Positions 45,930 through 56,120 of a DNA stretch of 64,000 bases are shown piece after piece (position 1 is the stretch's first letter; each line of letters opens with the position of its first letter). Made by a program: the position numbers and the translations under genes. The notes beneath the pieces were generated by a model. That model was not told where the DNA came from and did not search any database. It saw only the letters and a list, made by a program, of their open reading frames with translations. Source of the stretch: Hemicentrotus pulcherrimus. Taxonomy: Eukaryota; Echinodermata; Echinoidea; Camarodonta; Strongylocentrotidae. Location: positions 342,454-406,453 of the forward strand of contig BEXV01000061.1 in the NCBI GenBank assembly GCA_003118195.1, written 5' to 3'.

Positions 45930-46844
45930 CCGTGTTTACAAAGACGATCTGCGTTTCTCTCGACGATCTTTATTTTCGTACCAGCGCCCCTTCTGTACAC
46001 CGGGAAATTATTCAAACAACGGTATTAGCCCTAGATCTAGATCTATTTTTTAGGAATCTAATAAAGAAATACAGTAATTAATATTTAGACTTACAATTTT
46101 TTTTACTCCTCTGGACATCCAGTGAACCACTTGAAATTATCATTTGAAGATGTCTTCAATGCGAAAAAGGGCGATTCCTAAACCAATTCAAAATGTGTAT
46201 TTGGTTGATTCATCCATTGTATTTGTTTTCGTTGTATATCGTCGATTCAACATCGAAGAAAAAGTATATATTCATTATTCATACATATGTGATGCGCCGC
46301 TACTATGTCTCTTCCCTATGTTGAATCAACAATTACACCACATATGTTTTGAATGGCTCGTACATACACACTCACTTTCAAATCAAATCTAGCACTAAAT
46401 TATTGATTGAATTAGAAGTAGAGTTTGTGATTTGGTGGTTTTTTATATTCAGTGGTATTTGTGAAAAATTGTGACGTATCAATCAAAATTTGGCCGAGGG
46501 AAAAGTAATGCAAGCGGGTGAAGAGCCCCACTATGGAATCATGTATGTAGAAGAGAGATTCAGTGAAGTTAACGCACAGTAGCTTCAGCAGAACCTATCC
46601 CTGAATGAAATAAAATGATGTTTTGGTCGACTTTCAAATTTTCATCATCTTCTCTGCCAAGGCCCACTCTCCAAGCCATGGCAAATTTATGGTGATGACA
46701 GTGACAGTGATCCCTAACATGTGCATAATGAAATACTCTGAGGGCTACCGTGCATTGACATCTGTACATGTTAGGCTGTGTCAATTTATTGACCTCTACT
46801 CCTTCAGAATAATTTGCAAAACTTTAAGAAAATGGCCCCTCAGA

Positions 46845-46890
46845 ATGTATGTACATGTACATACATGTACATGTATGTACAACGATTCAG
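46845..46890. repeat. Palindromic ACATGTAC repeat
   Basis: Overlapping TGTACATGTACATACATGTA units form a self-complementary stretch of about 40 bp. Similar shorter runs occur at 47353-47370, 51508-51522 and 53013-53032. Confidence 0.85.
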
Positions 46891-48084
46891 GATGATCTAT
46901 CATCTACCTGTACATACACATGTAGCTTACTTCAGTATTCATTATTTCTTTGGTTATATATTTTTTTTGTGGCATTAGCAGACTGTTTTATGTCCATGAT
47001 AGCCAGCAATCATGCTCCTTAGAACTCCCAAGTTTGGGTTTTTACTTAACCACCTCAGTAAACATGTACATCTAATGTCTAATTCGCAACATTATCCTTG
47101 CACACATATCACTGATCAACTACAGGGATCAACTAGCATTTTATGAATGGATGGAGCTTATTAAAACATTTGCAAACAGTTTCTGATCAATGATTCATGT
47201 ACAGTAAAAAAGGAAACAAAGATTTGATCACAATGAAAAACATGTACGAGAGTGTACATGTATGCAGCTTACAATCTTCCAAAGTTGTAAGTATCAAATC
47301 AATTCTAACCCTGAAATGATCAGCTGAGGGATAGAGTCAGTGAGTCACATGTACTGTACCTGTACATGTACAGCTTATGATGTCTGTTTTCAAAAATGTA
47401 TTATTTATTTTCCATCTTTTCAAACATGTGTGATTGTGTGTAATATATGTATGGATTGTTTACCGGTAAAACTTGGTCAATGTCTATTTTTATCCTTTTT
47501 CAGACATGTTGGAATTTTTTAACAATAAACTTGGTCAGCAGCAGTAATAATTAATTTTGAAAGACATCCCTTGTAATGTACATGTAGGGGGTTGACAATT
47601 GGCTTTGTGGACAATTTGATCAACTGTTCTTTTAGATATTCAATAACATGTAATCATACATGTACATTGTACATTATATGGGACAAAACTTATGTTTCTG
47701 TTTTTCCAAGTTATGCTGTCAATCTATTACATCTATAGGAATTCTTTAAACTGCAAAACCATTATAACAGTTAAGTAATTCACCATCTTTTTGCCCTTTC
47801 TTATTTTTGAATTTTACTTGTAAATCAAATGTGACACTAATGCATGTGTAAGGTCTACAAGTTGAAGATTAGGGGTACAAAATTGTGATGGAAAATCTAT
47901 GTTTGGCTTTACACTTTAATTTTGATGGTGGAAGGAATCATGATTTCAGAAGTGCTCATTTCATTTGTTTCCATTTTATCCTTTGTAGACAGACTCCTCA
48001 GAGAATAATAAACACTATTAACTTTTATTTATTTTTATTCAAACGTACTGGTATTCAAATAAAAAAAGATGCCTAGACAGTTAT

Positions 48085-48347
48085 TTTCTCCTCTTTTTCC
48101 TCCTTCTCCTTCTTCTTCCTTGATTCCTTCTCCTTCTCCTCCTTCACCTCCTCCGCCTCCTCCTCCTCCTCCTTCTTCTCCTCCTTCTCCTCCTCCTTCT
48201 CCTCCTCCTCTTCTTCTTATTCCTCGTCTTCTTCCTCTTCTTCTTTTTTTTCTTCTTCTTCTCCTTTTTCTTCTTCTTCTCCTTTTTCTTCTTCTTCTCC
48301 TTTTTCTTCTTCTTCTCCTTTTTCTTCTTCTTCTCCTTTTTTCTGCT
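48085..48347. repeat. Polypyrimidine tract with 18-bp repeats
   Basis: About 260 bp that is almost purely C and T: a TCC/TTC-rich first half, then five copies of an 18-bp unit, CTTCTTCTTCTCCTTTTT. The minus-strand frame (Glu/Lys runs) is a repeat translation. It ends 14 bp before a copy of the start of KCMF1 exon 2. Confidence 0.93.
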
Positions 48348-48362
48348 TCCCATTCTGCTTAG

Positions 48363-48397
48363 TAATAAGCTGTGACTGCTGTCTGAAAAGAAAATAA
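48363..48397 (+). pseudogene. Truncated copy of the 5' end of KCMF1 exon 2
   Basis: Twenty-five bases (48366-48390, TAAGCTGTGACTGCTGTCTG then AAAAG) are identical to KCMF1 exon 2 at 49950-49974. They are preceded by CTGCTTAG, an acceptor-like AG. Spliced in the phase used by exon 2 the copy would read VISCDCCLKRK and then a TAA at 48395-48397. It could be an inactive duplicate or a poison exon; no clear donor follows. Confidence 0.7.
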
Positions 48398-48592
48398 GTT
48401 TTTATCAATGGTGCCTAGACTCTTTGTAATAAATAGACATCACTTCTTTTTTCCCCTTCTGCTCAGCTGTTAGATTTTTTTGCTGTCATAAAGGAAAAAT
48501 TTTGTTTGGGTCTTTTTTTTGTCCATTTTATTTACGCTGTGCAATATACAGGTATTTCATTAAGTGATGCCTAGCCTAGACTCTGTTAAACT

Positions 48593-49022
48593 AAGACCCG
48601 GTTTACAGTGAGAAAAGGGCCAGGGCTGGGCGAGGCCTACTCGGCCCGGCAATTTTTTTGCATTTACAGTGCTAGGCCAGGCCGCGGCCTAAATTGTAAC
48701 CTTTCAATATTTTGTCAGAGTGGCGCTCTGCATGTAAACAAACTATTATTTGGAGGGCCCGCCGGGGGTCACAGTGCAGATCCAGTCGCGCGCGATTTGC
48801 AGTGAATCTTTTCCCCAATTTCCTATACACAGCAAACTTTCACTTTCACAGTTGGACCGCGGCCTGGCCCTGCGTGCGTTTACAGTGAGAAAAGGCAGGG
48901 CCAGGCCGCGGCCGAGACTACCTCCAGAACAGGGTCAAATGCGCGGCCAGTTTGGCCTCGCATTTGGCCTTTTGCACGTTTACAGTGCTAGGCCAGGCCT
49001 TTTGCTCACTGTAACAGGGGTC
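48593..49022. mobile_element. GC-rich inverted-repeat element with internal modules
   Basis: The ends AAGACCCGGTTTACAGTGAG and (minus strand) AGACCCCTGTTACAGTGAGC are inverted. Inside, (G/A)TTTACAGTG modules recur near 48602, 48662, 48878 and 48980, each followed by AGAAAAGG or CTAGGCCAGGCC, with GGCCGCGGCC palindromes. Much more GC-rich than its surroundings. No coding capacity seen. Confidence 0.78.
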
Positions 49023-49100
49023 TAACATACTGTACAGTGTATCACCTTTTCCCCCTTTTTCATACTATTTGTAAGCTTTCACTGCTGCTTGAACTTACAT

Positions 49101-49717
49101 TTCAGTCCTTCCTTTTTAAATTTTATTCAAAATGTGCTGGTATTTCAATGAATGTTGCTGAGCTTCTTTAAAGAGAAGGTTAGAGTGTGGCAACTGGTAA
49201 AGATGAAAGTTAGTTCATGAGGCTTCTCATTATTTTGACATCTGTGGAACAACATTGTAGTCAATAGAGTGACCTAAGAAAAAGGTGCTCTTCACATACA
49301 TGTACCCCCATATTTGAAATACAATGATAAATAGCTGGAAAGTTGGACCAAACTTTCAAGCCATACAGTATGTGTGTTTATTGTCCCATATACCCATTTC
49401 TGTGTGCAGCNTTCAGTCCTTCCTTTTTAAATTTTATTCAAAATGTGCTGGTATTTCAATGAATGTTGCTGAACTTCTTTAAAGAGAAAGTTAGAGTGTG
49501 GCAACTGGTAAAGATGAAAGTTAGTTCATGAGGCTTCTCATTATTTTGACATCTGTGGAACAACATTGTAGTCAATAGAGTGACCTAAGAAAAAGGTGCT
49601 CTTCACATACATGTACCCCCATATTTGAAATACAATGATAAATAGCTGGAAAGTTGGACCAAACTTTCAAGCCGTATGTGTGTTTATTGTCCCATATACC
49701 CATTTCTGTGTGCAGAG
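49101..49717. repeat. 306-310-bp near-identical direct repeat around an N
   Basis: 49101-49410 and 49412-49717 match over their full length with a handful of differences (for example GAGCTTC/GAACTTC and a 4-6-base indel after TTTCAAGCC). A lone N sits at the junction. This is most simply explained as two haplotypes or read ends joined in tandem by the assembler. Confidence 0.88.
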
Positions 49718-49946
49718 CAAGTGATTTTCATCAAGCTTTTTAAATCATTTTGTCTTTACTTTGGATCATGCCAAGCCTTGCAGTATGCATCAAATGTTAT
49801 GTAATATAATGCACCACATAATTGCTTCCAGGCAGTTAATTTTTTTTTTTTTCACAGTGCGAATACATATGTAGCTTAACCAATATTGAACTTTATCCCT
49901 AAAAATGTAATTAATAAGAACCCACTAATTTCTCCCATTTATTTAG

Positions 49947-50114
49947 GTGTAAGCTGTGACTGCTGTCTGAAAAGTAATTTCCGAGGCAGACGGTACAAGT
50001 GTCTCATCTGTTACGACTATGACCTTTGTTCGACCTGCTATGAAAACGGAGCAACCACTACAAGACACACAGCAGAGCATCCAATGCAGTGCATACTTAC
50101 CAGATCAGATTTTG
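49947..50114 (+). CDS. KCMF1: KCMF1 exon: ZZ zinc finger
   Basis: A 168-bp exon between TTTAG and GTAAGC. It encodes VSCDCCLKSNFRGRRYKCLI, then CYDYDLCSTCYENGATTTRH, then TAEHPMQCILTRSDF. All ZZ cysteines and the His pair are present. It enters with a split codon, as expected after a very short first exon. Confidence 0.95.
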
Positions 50115-53100
50115 GTAAGCAATAATTCTTCGTCTTTTAACCCTTTTGGGGCAGGATTTAATTTTATGGCTAAATTGATCACATATTATTCTCAAAATTG
50201 TCAACTATAATACATTTTTTTCATTGCTACATCATTAAAATATATTGTACAATCTCTTAGAACATGTACATGTACGTTGGCAAGAAGGTTATCAAAAAGT
50301 TGCTACATTGTTGAAGTAAACTGTTACTCTCTGAGAACATTATACATATATGTACGTGGGAGGGAATGTTATCAAAAAGTTTGTTTAATTGTCAATTTTG
50401 ATTTTGATTTTGATTTTTTTTTTTGGTTGATTTTTTTGTTGTTGACTTTTTGTTGTTGACTGGTTTTAAATCTCTTAATATGTTGCCAAATTAAGGATTT
50501 TAAAGCTTATTTTGCTTTTTGAAATTTCTGCCATCAAATGCAATTGAAACAAAGATGGATGCCATGAGTGCAAAAATTTCCTTCTGGTCTACTCATGCAT
50601 CTGGGCTCTGTATCAAACGTTATTGAGCCAAGCCTCAAAATGTGGAATGATTGTCGCAAACAGGTTAAAAAAACAAGTAACACCATCTTGGCAGTTTCCT
50701 TCTTTGTGTTTGTCTGAAAAGTCGGATGTGGTATTGGTCATCTTTTCATTATTTTGGTCTCTGTTTTTATCTGCGTAGTGTCAGAACTTGGCCCCGTAAA
50801 GTAGTTATCAAGTGCAGAACTCAGTAATACTTACTGAGTTTTTATCACAGATAAACACCAAAATATCAATAGAGAGTGGACAAAAAGCATTTTTAATATG
50901 TATCACAAGCAATTCACAAGTACATTGTACAAAGGCTCCACACTTACCTTTTTACAGGGGGATCCAGATTTTAAAAAATAAAATAGAGAAGGGTTTCTGA
51001 GCCAGGGGCCCCTGGGTGCCTTTAAAAAACAGGGGGTCTGGTTTTGTTTTTTCTTTTCTTTTTACTCCCCCTTTTTCTAGGGGACCTTGTGCAACAGGCC
51101 CCTGTTATTACCAAGCCTTGATAATTTTTACAAAACTGTATATGATTTTTACCTTTTCTTTTTACATATTAGAAGAAAAATATATACACTGTATATCACA
51201 TTTTCATCTATCACATATCACATTTTCAGTTTGATCATGAAACCTCTGCAAATAGTGGTTACATGTACACACGCAACGTTTCAGCCAACTCTTTTGTCTT
51301 TTTCTGTGATTCGTTTTAATTTCATAATTTGGGTGTTTAAGTTCTCTCAAATCAGGCCCCCCCCCCCCAAAAAAAAATAATAATAATAATTACAAAACAA
51401 AAATACACTTCATTTTTTCAAAGAGCACTCCTCTGTGATTATTATAATGAAAGAACCACTAGTTTGGCAGCTGCTACAGTACACTGCAGTAGCATACGGA
51501 ACATACATGTACATGTACATCTAGGCATGTACTGTAGGCTAATGAAAGAAGGTCAAGTGTAGAAGGACTCATTGAAACACATCTGAATGAATCTGAATGT
51601 ACATGTACATGTGTATGTTCTTACATGTTGTAAAGTACATTGTAAAGTTAGATTGCACTTTGATATTCAGCATCCTTTATTGGTCATCCTTGGGGGGCTT
51701 GGATAATTGTTTTATTTCAAGATATACATGTACATGTACACAGTAGATATTTTTTCATAACTGTGAATTATCATTTTTTAGCTGTTATATAACCACATGT
51801 CTAGAAAAGATAAGAAAATATAACTTGCTGATCATGGTTTCTCTCATTAATTGGCAATTTGGCAGCCAAATGAAAGTGTACATTAAGTGAACTAACGCCT
51901 CGGTCACAAATGCCATAACGAACTGCTACAAATGCCATACGAAAGATGACAACGGAAATTCGGGAAGACAATGGAAAAATACGGAGATTCATACGAAATT
52001 ATCTTTCGCACGAACCTTTGTGACAGTAGCATAAGCTACATGTATTTATGACTGTAATGTTGTCTATAGTCTAGATGTCAGTTAGTTATTGGCATTTGCG
52101 AGAAGAAGAAAAAAATGAAATTGCATCACCAAGTTCACAGTTTCTGAAGAGCTTGTACTTCATCTAAATCTTTTGTGTAGATATCGGCATTAATTCAATA
52201 AGAATAATGAAGTGCTGGAAGCATCATCTTATGATAGGCATAAACCTTGAACAAAAGGCATTGTAATGACCATTACTCCTTAAATGTAATTGACATGTAC
52301 AGTATATGTACATGTAGCTGCATGTGATTTCTGTAGATTTCTGTTTCTTCTTTTTCTCAATGTTCATGAAAACTGTAATAATTATAATATGTTAATCTCT
52401 ATATTGTGATTTCGTTCAGCTTTATAGTGACTTAGTGAGCCTCCATTTACATGTATTTGTTTTACTTTTTCTTCATCTTTTAAACATAGATTTTTGTTTC
52501 TTCTTTCTCTCATTGTATATGAAAACTGTAATAATATTTAAATCTCTATTGTGATTTTGTTCAGCTTAATAAGCCTCCATTTACAGATTTTACACGTATA
52601 TTTTTTGTTTCAATTTTTTTCCCTCTTCGAAATGTCAGATTTATATTATGGTGGTGAAGCGGTGAGTTTAGACCAAGCACAGTCCTTCTCCTGTCCGTAT
52701 TGTGGGAAGATGGGGTATACAGAAACAACGCTACAAGAGCATGTCACTTCAGAACATTCAGACTCTAATGCAGAAGTGGTGAGTAATGCTGTTCTACACT
52801 TATAGAAGGATGGGTTCTGGGAAGAGGTGAAAAATAATTTTTGAGCGTTATCATTGTAATATTATGCAAGTTTGGAAGAATTTCAGATAAAACATGTTTC
52901 CTGAAAAGCATGGCTCTTCAAATGCCTTAATATTCAAAATATGGCATGTACATGTAACAGCATGCAAATCGGGACAGATTTTTGTGCTACATGTTTGTGT
53001 AGTTCCATGTACTTACATGTATGTACATGTATGCTAGACGATCAACCTTTTCTGATCGATTCCACACCGTTTCTTTCACAATGCAATCGCACGACCAGAA

Positions 53101-55852
53101 CTCAACTTTATCTTTTAAGATGTGTAATCTTAAGCCCACTGCACACTTTGCGATCTATCTGCAGTTTTATTTCCGAAGAAATATCAATCATATATCGTAG
53201 GGAAATCTAAAGCAAACATCATTTCCTGAATTACATGATAAGAATACTAATAGCCAGAATTTTAGTTCATGTAAGCCTTCTATTCAGAATACCAGCCAAA
53301 TCGGCTTCACATTGTAGACAGACAATCACTTGACTTGAACAACATCACATCGATTCGGAGCCAATATAGCTTTTCCTTCTTCACAGAAACTTGAAATCCT
53401 TGAATTTCAGATTTTATTAATCATATGACTATTGAAAATGAGATCCTTGATCATTAACGTTCTGATCAAAGTGTGTGCCAGGCCTTAGTTCCTCTTTTGA
53501 AATTTAACCTAACACCAAGATTGTGGATATTTAAAGGGATCTTCAACCCTGTTTCATAATTTGTAATCAATAACAAGTTACAATAACTGTTATATTAAAG
53601 CTACTAAAATCATAGCATTTGATTGGCTGACAGTAAATTTTTCATAGAAATTAAGTATTTGTTAGTGATAACAGGTTTTATAAAACAAGGCCCTGGACAG
53701 AAATTTATGCTAATGAGCCTTCCAAGGATTTTGTTGTGCATCGCTCAGCAAGCAATTTTCTTAGGAAAGCCCTCTGTGATAGTTACCATGAGCCAATATT
53801 ACTCCTTCGGTATGACTTCGTTTCAGAAGAAGTCGTGTAAGTCATGTCCATCTTGTTTGACAGAACCTTATTAATTTTTATTGTTAAAGTACAGTATCCA
53901 TCAAAATAAACTACATGTATACAATAGTAACACAATAGTGCACCTCTACTGCACTACAAAAGTTAGTGCAGTAGAGGCGCACTAGGTGCACTTTATCTCA
54001 GCCCATAAAGTGCACCCAGTGAACATCTACTGCACTAACTTTTGTAGTGCACTAGAAGTGCACTATTGTGTTACTATTGTATAGTTTATTTTGATGGATA
54101 CTGTATGACCTCTTTAATATTGTTCTTGTTTTCATCACATTTAAGGGCTCAAGACTAGGGGGTTCAGATTGTACTTTTAACAGTCTCTATGAGCCCTATG
54201 AAGAACATTTCAACATTTTGGGCATCTGGAGTAAGATTTTGTCCTGGACGCCTGTTACATGTAGTGTCAAGCGCTGATATGTACATGTACATTGTACATT
54301 GTAGATTTTCAATATATTGTCATGATTGAGGCCTGACAAAGCCACTAACGTATGTTGAATTCATCTTCAATTTTATTTATATATGTTATCTTTGTTGAAA
54401 TCTTGTAGGTATGTCCAGTGTGTGCAGCATCACCAGGAGGTGACCCTAATCATGTGACTGATGATTTTGCAGCTCATCTAACGTTAGAACAAAGATCATC
54501 GCGAGAAATTATATCCTTTGGTGCAATATCAGAAAAAAATGTCAATGTGAAGAGAGTCTGGTTTTTATTGAGCTGTCATTTAGAACCAGAACACATTACT
54601 TTGTGTGTGTGTCTAGTGTAATAGTTCTTTTAGTTCACCCTGACAGACCCTGTACATGAAAGCATGAAGTAGCATATTAAGTTTTCGACAAATCTTTAAA
54701 TCCGAAATTTGATGCGGTTTCAGTAGCAGTCTTTAATGATATACATGTAGATATCTGTTTTGATTAAGTTATAGGAGTTGCCCAATAAAAGATAATCAAT
54801 TTACATTGTATTTTTAGCAAGTATATTTGGATTGATTTCAAATAGCAATGCCTATTAAGGAATTTTTAATGCAAATATTCATGTCTTTGAAAAGCTATCT
54901 GAGGGTAGCAACAACAAAAAATGAATTACATTTGAGTGCATGTACATTGTATGCAGGAATTCTTATTCAAATTTCTGAAAAAAAACTGTAAATACACTTT
55001 ATATAGATGAAACGTCAGCCGATGCTGCACATTTTGTGCTCTATTTTGTTAAAATTTCTTCCACCATAAGATTCTGGGGATGAACTGTTTTATAATCTTG
55101 GTAATATTGTAACGTTACAAGTTTCTCCTTGACTTGGAGTATCTTACGACGAAGCAGGCAACGTGAGGCATCTAAGAAGAATGTTTCATCCAGGCAGAGG
55201 TATAGGACCAAGACCGCGGAGGACCAACATGCACTTTGGCGGCGGTAGTGGACTCTCCGCGGGTCAAAGTTCAGGTTCTCCTGGCAACAGAGAAGCTATG
55301 GACCCTATAGCAGGTGAATGACTGCATTTATTGTGGAGAAGATGGTGCGGGATGGTGGGGGGGGGGGATGGTTGATTCCTCTGTTTATCATAGACATAAA
55401 CTTTTATTGTAAATTGGAATTCATGGGAAGTATTTAATACCATTGAAATGCTACATCTCTCCATTGAATAAATGTAAAATTTAGAAGTCATTACACATTT
55501 CAGTTCATCGTACTTCCATGGGTCACCATAAAAAATGGCAAACCATGTGTAATGGCAAAATATTACCTCTTAAATTAAGCTGAAATATTGTTGAAGAAGT
55601 ACATGTACATGTATTTCCTGGTCTCTACATGTGTAGGTGTTTAGAGAGGTTGATATTAAAGTTTCAATTAATAAATTGTAGGTTATTGATTTAAGGAGAG
55701 AGTTCGAGAATTTATCCTCCCATCTATCTACCAGCAAGAAAAAAAAAAGTTGACTTTTGTTAAGCGATTCCTTCACTCTGTTTGAACCTCGTGACATTTA
55801 TTAGTTTTTACTTCCTTGGATAAAAGTATACGAGGTAAAACATTGACAGAGG

Positions 55853-55884
<32 letters not shown>

Positions 55885-56076
55885 TACATATGCTTGAGAT
55901 GCATTTCAGTTTCAAATTGACCAACCTGATTGACCATTCATTATCTATTCCTTTGTCTGATCAGAACTTTTATCACAGCTATCTGGGGCAAGGCGGTCAG
56001 CAGGTGGTCTTGGCAGCCACTCCTCTACAGCCTCCCAGCTGCATCAACTCCAGATGATGCAGCTACAACTAGAAAG

Positions 56077-56120
<44 letters not shown>

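Larger units (their letters stand above)
44080..49946. other. QDPR-KCMF1 intergenic region / KCMF1 intron 1
   Basis: Probably holds the divergent promoters, the unseen KCMF1 exon 1 and its first intron. CpG-containing, higher-GC sequence flanks the 630-base N gap (45110-45230 and 45930-46015). Downstream are many ACATGTAC palindromes (46845-46890, 47215-47380), a 260-bp polypyrimidine tract, a GC-rich inverted-repeat element and a 306-bp assembly-type duplication, each listed separately. Confidence 0.65.
52779..54408. other. KCMF1 intron (1.6 kb) with three repeats
   Basis: Contains a repeat also present inverted at 58483-58563 (53028-53115), a TIR element (53131-53487) and a 216-bp near-perfect hairpin (53890-54105). 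Confidence 0.75.

Noticed and set aside
45239..46053. Frames running through the N gap
   Set aside because: Most of their length is unknown bases, so they carry no evidence.
46144..46392. Candidate KCMF1 exon 1 at ATGTCTTCAATGCG
   Set aside because: It does not encode the short MSRHE-like start and has no donor in the needed phase.
48069..48408. Frames with Pro/Leu runs (plus) and Glu/Lys runs (minus)
   Set aside because: Low-complexity translation of the pyrimidine tract.
54511..54621. Exon extension past 54510 with a GTGCAA donor or run-on frame
   Set aside because: The extra residues IISFGAISEKN do not match KCMF1, and the ATATCCTT/branch-site/AC set explains the junction better.
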